This document shows positions 1 through 9,351 of a DNA stretch of 64,000 nt, piece by piece; position 1 is the first letter of the stretch, and every line of letters starts with the position of its first letter. The position numbers and the translations under genes are program-made. The stretch covers positions 49,306 to 113,305 of the forward strand of contig CANJJS010000006.1 in assembly GCA_947474705.1 (NCBI GenBank), read 5' to 3'. The notes beneath the pieces were generated by a model. It was not told the DNA's origin. It worked only from the letters and a program-made list of their open reading frames with translations, and did no database searches. The DNA comes from Acetobacteraceae bacterium (GTDB taxonomy: Bacteria; Pseudomonadota; Alphaproteobacteria; Acetobacterales; Acetobacteraceae).

Positions 1-23
1 GACCAAACGGGGGAACGGACACC

Positions 24-1631
24 GTGGCTGTTAGCGGAGAATACGACTTCATCATCGTCGGCGCGGGTTCGGCCGGCTGCGTGCTGGCCAACCGGCTCAG
101 CGAGGATCCGAACACCCGTGTCCTGTTGCTGGAGGCGGGTGGCGAGGATTCCGATCCCTGGATTCATGTTCCCGCCGGCTTTTACCGCAACATCTACAAC
201 CCCAAGGTCGCCTGGTATTACGAGACCGAGCCCGTTCCCGAGATGAACAACCGGCGGATTTCCTGGCCGCGCGGGAAGACGCTGGGCGGGTCGTCCTCGA
301 TCAACGGTCTGATCTATATCCGTGGCCAGAGCCAGGATTTCGACATGTGGCGGCAGATGGGCAATGCCGGCTGGTCCTACGACGATGTTCTTCCCTACTT
401 TAAAAAGGCCGAAGACCAGGAGGACGGCGCCAACGCGTTCCATGGCGCCGGCGGGCCGTTGGGGGTTTCCAGCCTGCGCACCGATCATCCGCTGCACGAT
501 GCCTTCATGGAGGCGGCGCGGGAGTGCGGATATCCGTTCAATCCGGACTTCAACGGCGCCGCGCAGGAAGGCGTCGGGCCGCTGCAACTGACGGTGAAGG
601 GGCGCCGCCGCTGTTCCGCCGCCGTCGGCTATCTCAATCCCATTAAGAGCCGTTCCAACCTGCGGATCGAGGTCCGGGCCCTGAGCCATAAGGTGCTCAT
701 GGAGGGCAAGCGCGCCGTCGGCGTCCGCTATATGCAAAATGGCGAATTGCATGACGCGAAGGCGCGGCGCGAGGTGCTGTTGTGCGGCGGCGCGATCAAC
801 TCCCCGCAATTGCTGCAACTTTCGGGAATCGGGCCGGGCGGTCTGTTGCAATCCTGCGGCATTCCCGTGGTCCACGATCTCGCGGGCGTCGGCGAGAACC
901 TGCAGGACCATATTGGCGGGCGGATGATTTACCGTTGCATCGACAGCACGGTGACCATGAACGAAATCTATCACTCCTGGACGCGCCGGTTGATCGCGGG
1001 CATGGAATATGTGTTCGCGCGCAAGGGGCCGTTGATGACCGGCGCGGGCCCGATCGGGATGTTCGTGAAGACGCGGCCGGAGCTGGAAAGTCCCGACGTG
1101 CAATATCAGTTCCTCGCGGGCAGCGCGGAGCGGACGGGCGACCCGATGCACGATTTCCCCGGCTGCACCTTGGTGGCGATTCCCTGCCGTCCCGAAAGCC
1201 GGGGCTGGCTGCGTATCACGTCGGCCGATCCCAACAATCCGCCGGCGATGCAGCCCAATTATTTGTCAACCCAGCGCGACAAGGAAACCATCGTCGCGGC
1301 GCTGAAAGTGACCCGCGCGATCTTCGCCACGGAGCAGATGCGCCGCTGGTGTACCGAGGAATACATGCCGGGCCCCCAGGCCACCTCCGACGAGGACCTG
1401 CTCAACCATGTCCGCGCCACGGCGGGCACCACGTTCCACCAGACCAGCACCTGCATGATGGGGCCGGGGACGATGGCGGTGGTCGGCAACGATCTGAAAG
1501 TGAAGGGCACCCAGGGGCTGCGGGTCGTCGATGCCTCCATCATGCCCACGGTGGTGTCCGGCAACACCAACGCCACGGTCATCATGATCGCGGAAAAAGG
1601 CGCCGATATGATCCTTGGAAAGGCGGCCTGA
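24..1631 (+). CDS. GMC family FAD-dependent oxidoreductase (choline/alcohol dehydrogenase-like)
   Basis: A 535-residue glucose-methanol-choline oxidoreductase, expected to oxidise an alcohol to an aldehyde with a bound FAD; the substrate cannot be told from sequence. The Rossmann motif GAGSAG lies at residues 13-18. The first GMC signature ([20 protein letters not shown]) and the second ([17 protein letters not shown]) are both present. The C-terminal catalytic region has His472 in HQTSTCMM and the GNTNAT motif near 513-518. The length is normal for the family. The start is GTG, preceded by a G-rich ribosome binding site. The SDR gene starts 4 nt after its stop, so the two are probably co-transcribed and may act on consecutive intermediates. 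Confidence 0.93.
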   Translation: MAVSGEYDFIIVGAGSAGCVLANRLSEDPNTRVLLLEAGGEDSDPWIHVPAGFYRNIYNPKVAWYYETEPVPEMNNRRISWPRGKTLGGSSSINGLIYIRGQSQDFDMWRQMGNAGWSYDDVLPYFKKAEDQEDGANAFHGAGGPLGVSSLRTDHPLHDAFMEAARECGYPFNPDFNGAAQEGVGPLQLTVKGRRRCSAAVGYLNPIKSRSNLRIEVRALSHKVLMEGKRAVGVRYMQNGELHDAKARREVLLCGGAINSPQLLQLSGIGPGGLLQSCGIPVVHDLAGVGENLQDHIGGRMIYRCIDSTVTMNEIYHSWTRRLIAGMEYVFARKGPLMTGAGPIGMFVKTRPELESPDVQYQFLAGSAERTGDPMHDFPGCTLVAIPCRPESRGWLRITSADPNNPPAMQPNYLSTQRDKETIVAALKVTRAIFATEQMRRWCTEEYMPGPQATSDEDLLNHVRATAGTTFHQTSTCMMGPGTMAVVGNDLKVKGTQGLRVVDASIMPTVVSGNTNATVIMIAEKGADMILGKAA

Positions 1632-1635
1632 CCCC

Positions 1636-2388
1636 ATGAGCGGACCTTTTACCGGCAAAGTCGTCCTCGTCACCGGCGCGGGCAAGAACATCGGCAAGGC
1701 CATGGCGCTGGATTTCGCGCGGGAAGGGGCTTCGGTGATCGTCAACGGCCGCGCCGATCGCGCGCTGGTCGATGCCACCGTCGCGGAGATCAATCAGGCG
1801 GGCGGTCAGGCCATTGGCGCTTTGGCCGATGTGACCAAACCGGACGAGGTCGCCCGCATGGTCGACTCGGCCGTCGCGGCCTTCGGCGGTCTGGACATTG
1901 TCGTCAGCAACGCGGGCCTGCGCCGTCAGACACCGTTTCTGGACATGAGTTTTTCGGAATGGCGGGAAATTCTTTCCGTGGCCCTCGACGGCGCCTTCAT
2001 CCTGGCCAAGGCGGTGGTGCCCCACATGATCCCACGCGGCGGTGGGGCGTTGATTTCGCTGTCCGGTATCTCGACGCATGTCGGCACGCCGAACCGCTGC
2101 CATGTCTCCGCCTCGAAGTCGGGGCTGGAGGGGTTGATGCGGGCGCTGGCGATCGAACTCGCCCCGCACAACATCACCGCGAACTGCGTCGCGCCGGGTG
2201 CCGTCGATACCGTGCGCGGTCCGACCGCCGGCGCGGCGCCCAGTTTCCTCGCCGATCGCGGGATACCGCTGGGCCGCAAGGCCACCGTGTCGGAAATTTC
2301 CGCCGCTGTGCGCTTCCTCGCCGGACCGGATGGAGGTTACATCACCGGACAGGTGCTGCATGTGAATGGCGGCGTGTTTCTGACCTGA
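1636..2388 (+). CDS. SDR-family protein lacking the catalytic tyrosine
   Basis: A 250-residue short-chain dehydrogenase/reductase fold protein. The cofactor motif TGAGKNIG is at 13-20, the NAG motif at 92-94, and serines 141 and 143 sit in the catalytic-serine strand. The usual YxxxK motif reads VSASK here: Lys161 is kept, but Val157 occupies the tyrosine position with His156 beside it. The ATG was chosen over an upstream in-frame TTG at 1615, which would overlap the oxidoreductase gene; a GGAAAGG stretch lies 12 nt before the ATG. It probably shares an operon with the GMC oxidoreductase. The missing tyrosine means that normal dehydrogenase activity should not be assumed. The family assignment is sure; the function is open. 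Confidence 0.88.
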   Translation: MSGPFTGKVVLVTGAGKNIGKAMALDFAREGASVIVNGRADRALVDATVAEINQAGGQAIGALADVTKPDEVARMVDSAVAAFGGLDIVVSNAGLRRQTPFLDMSFSEWREILSVALDGAFILAKAVVPHMIPRGGGALISLSGISTHVGTPNRCHVSASKSGLEGLMRALAIELAPHNITANCVAPGAVDTVRGPTAGAAPSFLADRGIPLGRKATVSEISAAVRFLAGPDGGYITGQVLHVNGGVFLT

Positions 2389-2414
2389 TCCTGTTCGCCA
2401 AGAAGGAGGCCGAT

Positions 2415-2591
2415 ATGCTGGCTCTGACGCAACGTTTCGTCGATTTTTCGGTTCTGACGCGCAATCTGCCCGCGCTGGCCCTGCTCGGGTTCGGGGCGGC
2501 GATGTTGTATGGGGTGGGCTTCTCCAGCATCGAAGCGGTGCACAACGCCGCGCACGACACGCGCCATGCGACCGGCTTCCCTTGCCACTGA
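2415..2591 (+). CDS. cbtB: CbtB cobalt transporter subunit
   Basis: A 58-residue protein with one hydrophobic segment (about residues 17-36) and the CbtB-type histidine-rich tail: HNAAHD, then RH, then the terminal FPCH. CbtB is the small partner of CbtA in a predicted cobalt uptake system linked to cobalamin synthesis. The ATG is preceded by a strong AAGGAGG with 5-nt spacing, 27 nt after the SDR stop. cbtA follows 24 nt downstream. There is no room for a cobalamin riboswitch immediately upstream, although this is a common arrangement for cbtAB. Its link to the cobS-cobT genes 37 kb away is inferred from pathway knowledge. Confidence 0.9.
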   Translation: MLALTQRFVDFSVLTRNLPALALLGFGAAMLYGVGFSSIEAVHNAAHDTRHATGFPCH

Positions 2592-2615
2592 CCGCCTGTC
2601 GCTGAGTCTCTGGGC

Positions 2616-3320
2616 ATGGACCGGTTCCGGCGCCTGTTTACGATCGCGCTGCTGGCGGGCACCGCCGCGGGGTTGATCCTGTTTGTCGTCCATCACGTGG
2701 CGATCGTCCCCCTGATCGATGCGGCCGAGCAACTGGAAGAAGCCGCCGCGCACGCCGAGGCCGCCGCCGGGCATGTCCACGAAGAGTCGGGCTGGCAGCC
2801 CGAGCCCGGCTTCCAGCGCATCGGCCTGACCGCCGTCACCACCGTTCTGACGAGCATCGGCTTCGCCTCGGTTCTGCTGGCCGCGATGTCGTTTGGCCGC
2901 GCCGCGATCGACGGGCGCCGCGGGTTGCTGTGGGGTCTCGCCGGTTTTACGTGCTTCGCGCTGGCGCCTGCTTTGGGACTGGCGCCGAAACCGCCGGGCG
3001 CGGCGGTTGGCGATCTGGACCTTCGGCAATATTGGTGGCTGGCCACGGTTCTCGCGACCGCCGGGGGGCTCTGGCTCGCGGCGGGGCGGGGCCACGCATG
3101 GTGGCTCCGCGCGGCCGGAGTCGCGGTCATGGTTGTGCCTCACCTCGCCGGCACCCCGCCGCCCGAGGGGACGGACGCCGTTCCGCCCGCGATGCTGCGC
3201 GACTTCGCGCGGTTGTCGCTGGCCGCCAGTTTGATCTTTTGGGTCAGTCTTGGCGGGTTTTGCGGCGCGTTGTGGCGGCGGATGCCGCCCGGCGGGCCGA
3301 AAATGGAGCCGCCGGGTTAA
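2616..3320 (+). CDS. cbtA: CbtA cobalt transporter subunit
   Basis: A 234-residue inner-membrane protein with five or six hydrophobic segments. The first (about residues 8-30) includes the family's VVHHVAIVPLI region. A histidine- and glutamate-rich loop follows (HAEAAAGHVHEESGW), typical of CbtA and probably a metal-binding surface. It pairs with cbtB directly upstream. The conserved PKPPG and P-P-EG loops between membrane segments are also as expected for CbtA. The start is the ATG that gives an N-terminus MDRFRRLFTIALLAG, with a short basic stretch before the first membrane segment. The reading is confident as a family assignment; cobalt specificity is a prediction from the family's genomic context, not shown here. 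Confidence 0.9.
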   Translation: MDRFRRLFTIALLAGTAAGLILFVVHHVAIVPLIDAAEQLEEAAAHAEAAAGHVHEESGWQPEPGFQRIGLTAVTTVLTSIGFASVLLAAMSFGRAAIDGRRGLLWGLAGFTCFALAPALGLAPKPPGAAVGDLDLRQYWWLATVLATAGGLWLAAGRGHAWWLRAAGVAVMVVPHLAGTPPPEGTDAVPPAMLRDFARLSLAASLIFWVSLGGFCGALWRRMPPGGPKMEPPG

Positions 3321-3419
3321 CGGCGGGCCCGGGGGAGGCGCCCGGTTTCGCGAAATATGCGTCCGGGACGTTGGCGCCACTTGGCCGGACGCCGCGCCGC
3401 CGCTATAGTGCCGGGGTGC

Positions 3420-3502
3420 GCGGGTGTGGCGAAATGGTAACCGCAGCAGACTCAAAATTTGCCGAGCGCAAGCTCTTGTCGGTTCGAGTCCGACCACCCG
3501 CA
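3420..3502 (+). tRNA. tRNA-Leu (anticodon CAA)
   Basis: The acceptor arms GCGGGTG and CACCCGC pair perfectly, with discriminator A at 3502. The D-arm GGCGAAATGGTAACCGC, a five-pair anticodon stem (one G-T pair), and the T-arm TCGGTTCGAGTCCGA are all present. The anticodon loop CTCAAAA has CAA at 3453-3455, reading UUG. A variable arm of class II size (GCCGAGCGCAAGCTCTTG region) is expected for leucine. CCA is not encoded. Confidence 0.95.
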
Positions 3503-3513
3503 TATTCCGTTCC

Positions 3514-3936
3514 CTACATCCCCGGCAGCGGGAACGGCGCGTCCAGCACCACCAGCCGGTTCTGGAACAACCATTCGCCCGCGATTTTCCGTAATTGGCA
3601 GTCGTAACGGCCCGGCGGACCCATTCGGCTTTGTTCGTCGATGGTGATGATGTTCACCAGGTAGCACGTGGCCCGCGCCTTATCGCCGTCCACGTCCATC
3701 GCCAGGTTCGTCATGATATGCCGCAACTGCGCGCCGCGCCGGTTCAGCGCCGCGAACTGTTCGGAAAACGCCCGGATTCCGGCATGGCCCTCGAACTTGC
3801 CGATCACCGGGCTTTCCAGCGCGCCATCTTCCGCGAAGCAACTCACGATACCCTCGACATCGCCCGAATCGAGCGCCGTCGCGTAACGAATAAATAGATC
3901 GTTGATTCCGAAACGATCTTCCAGAGAGGGCTTCAT
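3514..3936 (-). CDS. NTF2-like / SnoaL-type domain protein
   Basis: A 140-residue single-domain protein of the NTF2-like superfamily (SnoaL_4 type). The N-terminal helix pattern LFIRYATALDSGDVEGIVSCFAEDG is typical and is followed by the alternating strands of the cone-shaped barrel, including RHIMTN and CQLRKIAGEW. Relatives include ring-hydroxylating dioxygenase small-subunit-like proteins and ketosteroid isomerase-like proteins, so no reaction can be assigned. It lies 11 nt downstream of the DUF4139 gene on the same strand and is probably co-transcribed with it. Confidence 0.82.
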   Translation of the reverse strand: MKPSLEDRFGINDLFIRYATALDSGDVEGIVSCFAEDGALESPVIGKFEGHAGIRAFSEQFAALNRRGAQLRHIMTNLAMDVDGDKARATCYLVNIITIDEQSRMGPPGRYDCQLRKIAGEWLFQNRLVVLDAPFPLPGM

Positions 3937-3947
3937 CGCGATGTCCT

Positions 3948-5957
3948 TTACAAACGCAACGCCGAGACCGCCGCGGCCAGAGCGCGATGCGCCTTGTCCA
4001 CGTCTTCCCGCACGTCTTCGATGGTTTTGCGTAGTTGCTCGATTTTGGTCTCGTCCGCGTCCAGTGCCTTGGTCAGCCGCGCGCGTAACGGATCGGCGGC
4101 GGTCACGGCGGCGAGGTTTTTGCGAATACGGTCTTCGTCGTCCAGAACGTCCTGGAGCAGTTTCGTCTGACGGGCCAGTTCGGTCTGTTTCCGTGTCTTT
4201 TCCCGCCGCAGTTCCAGCACCCGGCTCAGTGCCGCGCGGCCAGGCGCGGCGAGTTTACCTTCGTTGGCGATGACGCGGAGCAGGGCCTCGTCGCCGTCCA
4301 CCAGCGCGATCGCGCGGTCCAGGGGTTGGTCGAGCCAGGCGGTGACGGTTTTGGTTTCTCCCGCGGCCAGGGCGATCGAGAGGCGGAAGGCGGTCGCGGT
4401 CTGTTCCGCCGGGCCGGTCTTGCCGTCGTCCAGGGTCAGGGTCTGGCCCGGATCGCCCCTTGGTATCTCCACCAGCAAATCCCGTTTCTCCTGCGCTGGC
4501 GCGGTCGCGACGATCTTAAAAACCTGGCGGGTGCGCGCGGAATATCGCAGCACGCCATCGGCGATCCCAAAGGACACGATCGTTTCCGGGGCGGTCGAAT
4601 CCTCCACCTCCACATTCGTCCTCAGGTCCTGGGCGAACGACAAAATCCTTGTCTCGCCCATGGGCAAACCGCCGAGACGGGCGTCGCCGGCGAAGCTGGT
4701 GGCGCCCGTGGCGGTGTCGTAAAGGGTCAGGACCCCGGCGGGCAGGCTCTGGCCGCTGTCGTTTCGTAGACGAATTGACGATAAAGGATGCGTTTTGCCG
4801 TCAGGCACCAGGCCGATGCGCGGCGCGGGCAGTTCCCGGTCCAAAATCGGCACATTCGCGGTATGCCCTGCCGGCAGATCGACCGGCTGGCTTAACGCGA
4901 AGATCGTTTCTTCGGCTGTCTCATCGGCGCGCGCGGTTTCGGCCGGCGGGGCCATCGCGATGGGAGCGGCGTATGGGGCCGGTGCGAGGGCCGGCGCGGC
5001 GGCGGCGCGCTCCATCGTCCGCATGGGCACGGGGGAGGGCGCGGGCGGTGGGGGCGGTGCGGCGGCGGCCCGCGCGCGAGTATCGACATCTGGCAGCACC
5101 TTGCCCAGTATTTCGACGGGAACCTCGGGCCGCTGCACGAAATAGCTGCGATACAGCGATTGCCGGAAGGTCACGGGATTGCCGTATTGCAAGGTCAGAG
5201 CGACGCCTTTCCAGTCGGCGCCGGACTGGTTTTCCAGTGTGGCCCAGCCTTGCAGCCGTGCCTTGCCGGTCTCTGGCGCGCCCAGCACCAGACGGTAGGT
5301 CGCTTTCCACAGCGGCGCGCCGGCGACATAGCCCACGGCCACCGCGCGTTTGCCCTTGCCTTTGAGGCGGATGGTCAGATGCCGGGTCGCCGAGTTCGAT
5401 TCGCGCCGCACCGCCTCCAGCGCGCGCTCGATCCGGGCGCGCAACGCGGGATCGGCGATCTGGACGTGGTCGGAGTCCTCCAGCACGAACTGGCGCATTC
5501 CCTCGGCGCCGAGCAGCGTCACCCGGGTTCGTTGCACGCCAATGGCGCCGGTGGTTTCCGTCACGGCTTCCGCGCGCAGGATTCGCCCGGTCATCGCGCG
5601 TGGTCCTTGCACCACGACCTCTGTCCCGCGCAGCGCGTTCAGATACGCGACGGGGGAGGTCAGGGCCTCTGGCCCGAACGGCGCGTCGCCGAAGGCCTGC
5701 GCGATGTTGTCGCGGCCCGGCAGTTCGACGCCGGCGACCCCGCCCGCCGGATCGAACACCGTCAGAGACTTCAGAATATCGTCCGTTTGGCCCAAGGGCA
5801 CGTCGAGGCCGAGGGTTTCGTCGCCGTCGGCGGAGGCGCCGTATTCGAAATATCCGATGCCGCCGGAGGACAAAATCACCCGCTTCAGGGTCAGGTCCGC
5901 GGCCATCGCGGGCCCGGACAGGGTGGCGCACACGGAAGCGGCGAGAAACCAGCGCAT
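3948..5957 (-). CDS. DUF4139 domain-containing exported protein
   Basis: A 669-residue protein with a cleavable signal peptide (MRWFLAASVCATLSGPAMAA). It is followed by the conserved start of this family (LTLKRVILSSGGIGYFEY), a mixed beta-rich body, a proline/alanine-rich linker near residues 320-370, and a C-terminal coiled coil with many charged residues (roughly 590-669). Members of the DUF4139 family are exported and their function is unknown. The ATG chosen follows AAGGAG with suitable spacing and gives the signal peptide; an open frame extends 28 codons further upstream but would bury it. The downstream NTF2-like gene is on the same strand. Confidence 0.85.
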   Translation of the reverse strand: MRWFLAASVCATLSGPAMAADLTLKRVILSSGGIGYFEYGASADGDETLGLDVPLGQTDDILKSLTVFDPAGGVAGVELPGRDNIAQAFGDAPFGPEALTSPVAYLNALRGTEVVVQGPRAMTGRILRAEAVTETTGAIGVQRTRVTLLGAEGMRQFVLEDSDHVQIADPALRARIERALEAVRRESNSATRHLTIRLKGKGKRAVAVGYVAGAPLWKATYRLVLGAPETGKARLQGWATLENQSGADWKGVALTLQYGNPVTFRQSLYRSYFVQRPEVPVEILGKVLPDVDTRARAAAAPPPPPAPSPVPMRTMERAAAAPALAPAPYAAPIAMAPPAETARADETAEETIFALSQPVDLPAGHTANVPILDRELPAPRIGLVPDGKTHPLSSIRLRNDSGQSLPAGVLTLYDTATGATSFAGDARLGGLPMGETRILSFAQDLRTNVEVEDSTAPETIVSFGIADGVLRYSARTRQVFKIVATAPAQEKRDLLVEIPRGDPGQTLTLDDGKTGPAEQTATAFRLSIALAAGETKTVTAWLDQPLDRAIALVDGDEALLRVIANEGKLAAPGRAALSRVLELRREKTRKQTELARQTKLLQDVLDDEDRIRKNLAAVTAADPLRARLTKALDADETKIEQLRKTIEDVREDVDKAHRALAAAVSALRL

Positions 5958-6064
5958 TGCGAACTCCTTTGGCCTGGATCGGCCGGACAGGCCATTAGCA
6001 TGGTGGCCTCGGCTTGAGGTCCCCCCGCCTTGACGTTCCATCTCCGGGGTCCAATAAGCGGGGC

Positions 6065-7003
6065 GTGTTTTACCCTCAGAAACATCTCCTCCAGATCGAA
6101 GGGCTGCAACCGCCCGAGATCGGAGATTTGCTCGACCTGGCCGAGAGCTATGTCCTGCTGAACCGGTCCGGCAAGACGCAGCGGGATTTGCTGCGCGGCC
6201 GGACGCTCATCAATTTGTTTTTCGAGGATTCGACGCGCACGCGGACGTCCTTCGAACTCGCGGGCAAGCGGCTGGGGGCGGATGTGATCAACATGTCCGT
6301 GTCGACCTCGTCCGTGAACAAGGGCGAGACACTGCTGGACACGGCCGCCACGCTGAACGCCATGCATTGCGATCTGCTGGTGGTGCGCCATGGGCAGTCC
6401 GGCGCGCCCCGCCTGCTGGCGGAGGAGGTGGACGCCGCCGTCATCAACGCGGGCGACGGGACGCACGAGCATCCGACTCAGGCGTTGCTGGACGCGCTGA
6501 CGATCAAACGCCGCAAAGGGCGGATCGCGGGGTTGCGGGTGGCGATATGTGGGGACATCGCGCATTCGCGGGTGGCGCGGTCGAATATTCATCTTCTCAC
6601 GACGCTTGGGGCCGAGGTCCGGCTGGTGGGGCCGCCGACGCTGATGCCGCCGGAGGCCGCGTTGTGGGGCACGACGGTCTTCCACGACATGAAGACCGCG
6701 CTGGCGGGCGCCGACATCGTGATGATGCTCCGCCTGCAACGCGAACGCATGTCGCGCGGGCCGGTGCCAAGCGAGCGCGAGTATTTCCGCTTCTGGGGCC
6801 TGGATTTCGAAAAGCTGGCTTTCGCGAAAGACGATGCGCTGGTCATGCATCCCGGCCCGATGAACCGTGGCGTCGAGATCGACAGCGCCGTCGCCGACGA
6901 CCCGAAGCGCAGCGTGATCCGGGAGCAGGTGGAAATGGGCGTCGCCGTCCGCATGGCGGTTCTGGATACTCTGTCCCGGGGGCATGGCCGCAATGCCCTC
7001 TGA
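6065..7003 (+). CDS. pyrB: Aspartate carbamoyltransferase catalytic subunit
   Basis: This enzyme catalyses carbamoyl phosphate plus aspartate to carbamoyl aspartate, the first committed step of pyrimidine synthesis. From the chosen GTG the protein is 312 residues, normal for PyrB. The carbamoyl-phosphate motif STRTR is at 56-60 within [21 protein letters not shown] and the C-terminal [13 protein letters not shown] are intact. A TTG 17 codons upstream is a possible alternative start. The dihydroorotase-like gene overlaps its 3' end, as in PyrB-PyrC' type carbamoyltransferases where the two proteins form one dodecameric complex. Confidence 0.95.
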   Translation: MFYPQKHLLQIEGLQPPEIGDLLDLAESYVLLNRSGKTQRDLLRGRTLINLFFEDSTRTRTSFELAGKRLGADVINMSVSTSSVNKGETLLDTAATLNAMHCDLLVVRHGQSGAPRLLAEEVDAAVINAGDGTHEHPTQALLDALTIKRRKGRIAGLRVAICGDIAHSRVARSNIHLLTTLGAEVRLVGPPTLMPPEAALWGTTVFHDMKTALAGADIVMMLRLQRERMSRGPVPSEREYFRFWGLDFEKLAFAKDDALVMHPGPMNRGVEIDSAVADDPKRSVIREQVEMGVAVRMAVLDTLSRGHGRNAL

Positions 7004-8267
7004 CACGTTTTTCGCCGATGTCCGCATCGTCGCGGACGGGATCGATGTTCGCGGCGATCTGTTGGTCCGCGACGGCCTGATCGCCGATTTCGGGCCGTCT
7101 TTGGGCCGGCCGGGTGGGGTGAGCGTTATCCACGAAGATGGGGCGGTGCTCTGCCCAGGGCTGGTGGATATGCGGGTCGCTTTGGGCGAACCGGGGTTTG
7201 AATATCGGGAAACGATCGCCTCGGCGACAGCGGCGGCCTCGGCTGGCGGGATCACGACGCTGGCGGCGTTGCCTGACAGCCAGCCAGCCATCGACGACCC
7301 GGCGCTGGCGCATCTTTTGATCGCCCGGGGCCGCGAGACCGGGGCGGTCACGATTCTCCCCTATGGCGCGGTCACCCGCGGCTGCAAAGGCGAGGAACTC
7401 GCCGAGATCGGCTTGCTGCGCGAGGCCGGCGCGGTGGCCTTTACCGATGGGACGCGGGCGATCGCCTCGACCGGCCTGATGCGGATGGCGTTGGCCTATG
7501 CCCGCGGTTTCGGCGCGCGGATCGTGCAGCATCCGGAGGACCCGTCTCTGGCCCGGGGCGGTAGCGCCACCGAAGGCGAACTCGCCGCGCGGCTGGGGTT
7601 GCCCGCGATCCCCGCGGCGGCGGAGGCGATTCTGGTCGCGCGCGATATCAGGTTGGCGGCGCTGACCGGCGGTGCTGTTCATTTCGCGCATGTCTCGACC
7701 GGCGAGGCCCTGTCGCTGATCCGCCGGGCGAAGGACGAGGGGGTGTCGGTGACCTGCGACACCGCGCCGCCTTACTTCGATCTGAACGAGAACGCGATTG
7801 GCGATTATCGCACATTTGTAAAATTGTCCCCGCCGTTGCGTCGGGAGGAAGAACGGCTGGCGGTGGTCGCGGGCCTCGCCGACGGAACCATCGACGCGAT
7901 TGCGTCCGATCATCAGCCTCGCGATGCCGACGACAAGCGTTTGCCCTTCGCGCAGGCGAGCGCGGGGGGCGTTGGGCTGGCGACGCTTTTGTCGGTCACA
8001 CTTGTCCGGGTGCATAATGGCGAACTTTCTCTCGGTGCCGCCGTGTCGTTGCTGACCAGCCGTCCCGCCGCGCTTCTGGGCGTGAATGCCGGGCGGATCG
8101 CGAAGGGCGCGGCGGCGGATTTGTGCCTGTTCCACCCGGATCGGATCTGGAAAGTGAAGTCGGGGACGCTGCCGGGGAAGGCGCAGAACACGCCGTTCGA
8201 CGGGCGGGCGCTGGAGGGGACGGTGTTGGGGACGTGGAAGGCGGGGCGGCGGGTTTTTGGGTTGTAG
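6984..8267 (+). CDS. pyrC': Inactive dihydroorotase-like subunit of aspartate carbamoyltransferase (PyrC')
   Basis: A 427-residue protein of the class I dihydroorotase fold. The metal-binding HxH after beta-strand 1, normally in a context like VDxHxHLREPG, reads [11 protein letters not shown] here, so Arg64 and Ala66 replace both histidines. [10 protein letters not shown] replaces the usual DHAPH region. The scaffold ([25 protein letters not shown]) is well kept. This is the pattern of the non-catalytic PyrC' proteins, known in Pseudomonas to be needed for PyrB assembly. It overlaps pyrB by 20 nt from the first ATG (11 nt from a second ATG at 6993), which fits coupled translation. A true dihydroorotase must be elsewhere in the genome. 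Confidence 0.88.
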   Translation: MAAMPSDTFFADVRIVADGIDVRGDLLVRDGLIADFGPSLGRPGGVSVIHEDGAVLCPGLVDMRVALGEPGFEYRETIASATAAASAGGITTLAALPDSQPAIDDPALAHLLIARGRETGAVTILPYGAVTRGCKGEELAEIGLLREAGAVAFTDGTRAIASTGLMRMALAYARGFGARIVQHPEDPSLARGGSATEGELAARLGLPAIPAAAEAILVARDIRLAALTGGAVHFAHVSTGEALSLIRRAKDEGVSVTCDTAPPYFDLNENAIGDYRTFVKLSPPLRREEERLAVVAGLADGTIDAIASDHQPRDADDKRLPFAQASAGGVGLATLLSVTLVRVHNGELSLGAAVSLLTSRPAALLGVNAGRIAKGAAADLCLFHPDRIWKVKSGTLPGKAQNTPFDGRALEGTVLGTWKAGRRVFGL

Positions 8268-8634
8268 GCAACCGCCTCTTGCATTCGCGCGACGCCAACC
8301 GGCCCGGCCCGGCGCCGGCGGTTCTAAATGCGAGCCATTCGCAAGTTCGGCGCGTTTACTGGCGTCTCGGCCCGCCGCCAGGTGAGTCGAAAACGCACCG
8401 TTCCGCGGCGGTTTTCAATGCGGGCGAGTCGCGGGTGGCGTTAACCCCCGGCATGGGGTGATACCAGCCGCCCGCGAGATTGACCCATGGCACGCCCTCT
8501 CCTCGTCATGGCTCGCCTCGATCGTGCCGCGGGTTGTCGCGGGGAAGACCAATGCGCCGAGTCTTGCGATCGGGGCGTGGGCCGTGGCGATGATTTTCGA
8601 GGACGCGGCTTCGGTCTGTTGTTTCAGAGAAACG
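8268..8634. other. Intergenic region with a short imperfect palindrome
   Basis: No gene is seen in this 367-nt gap between pyrC' and the convergent unknown gene. TGCGA-GCCAT-TCGCA (8329-8343) is a palindrome resembling alphaproteobacterial Fur-family sites, but no gene begins downstream of it. The last 170 nt hold a degraded copy of the dispersed repeat listed separately. Confidence 0.5.
8459..8535 (+). repeat. Left-end copy of a dispersed intergenic repeat (taccag...gattgacc...cgtcatggc)
   Basis: The order GATACCAGC, GAGATTGACC, GGCACGCC, CGTCATGGC, CGCCTCGATCG matches the left half of the element at 59925-60094 in order and spacing. No matching right end is evident here, so it looks truncated. 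Confidence 0.55.
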
Positions 8635-9165
8635 TTAGGCGGCTTTCGGCGGGGCGTGGAACGCGGGCGCCGGTGGGCGCGGGAGGCCGGGGAGGGGTGT
8701 GACTGTCTTCCTGTCAGGCAGGGGAGGCTGCCTGGGAACCGGCCGGGCCGGACGCGGTGGCGTGGCCTCGGCGGCCTGGGGTTTCGGGGACCCGGGCGCG
8801 GCGGTCTGGGCGGGTTCGGCGTCCTCCGCCAGCGGGCGCGCGCGGGCGGTTTTCAGGGCGCGGATCGTGGACAGCATGACGCGGCTCATCGCGGCGAGGG
8901 CGGAGACGGCTTTGGGGCTCGCGGCGTCCTGGAGCGCGTCTTTGGTGGCTTTCAGGATGACTTCGTATTGGGCCTGAACCAAAGTGGCGAGCATGTATTC
9001 CATGCCGTCCCTGGGTTCGAAGCCCATGGCGGTGTGCACCATGCGTTTGGTGCGCTCCGCGTTTTCCGCCTGGGTTTCCCCTGGGCGGTCGCACAAGGCG
9101 GCCTTGGTCTGGGCCAAATAATGTTGGGCGAGGCTGGCGGGGATTGGGTGGCAGGGCGTGGTCAT
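8635..9165 (-). CDS. Unknown protein with a proline-rich tail
   Basis: A 176-residue protein that I do not recognise. Residues 1-110 are predicted helical (for example SLAQHYLAQTKAALCD, and MEYMLATLVQAQYEVILKATKDALQDA). Residues 115-176 are low-complexity, rich in proline and alanine. There is no signal peptide or membrane segment. The helical part resembles phasin-like or polyhydroxyalkanoate-granule proteins only in general character, so no function is claimed. It stands alone, with about 180 nt before the next gene on the same strand. Confidence 0.6.
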   Translation of the reverse strand: MTTPCHPIPASLAQHYLAQTKAALCDRPGETQAENAERTKRMVHTAMGFEPRDGMEYMLATLVQAQYEVILKATKDALQDAASPKAVSALAAMSRVMLSTIRALKTARARPLAEDAEPAQTAAPGSPKPQAAEATPPRPARPVPRQPPLPDRKTVTPLPGLPRPPAPAFHAPPKAA

Positions 9166-9300
9166 GGGTGGGTCCCGGGGGCGGTGGATATTGGGCTAAT
9201 ATTCCTGTTTGAGTTGGGCGCGTCAAAGGGAAAGCGATTGGGGGTTTGTGCCGGTGGGGTCTTTTGGCGGGTTGGGCGTTGGGGGCCTGGGAACGGGTTT

Positions 9301-9340
9301 AACACGGAGGGCACGGAGGAGACACGGAGGGCCGCGGAGA
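9301..9340. repeat. CACGGAG heptamer repeats, 3' side of the GxxExxY gene
   Basis: Three CACGGAG heptamers (one of them in GCACGGAGG) plus a CGCGGAG variant occur in 40 nt, 12 nt beyond the stop of the GxxExxY gene. Confidence 0.8.
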
Positions 9341-9351
9341 CGCCGTGCCGG

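Noticed and set aside
2389..2414. Cobalamin riboswitch before cbtB
   Set aside because: Only 27 nt separate the SDR stop and the cbtB start, too short for any riboswitch.
8329..8343. Fur or Mur operator
   Set aside because: The palindrome TGCGA-N5-TCGCA is suggestive, but no gene starts downstream of it on either strand, so it may be chance or part of a decayed repeat.
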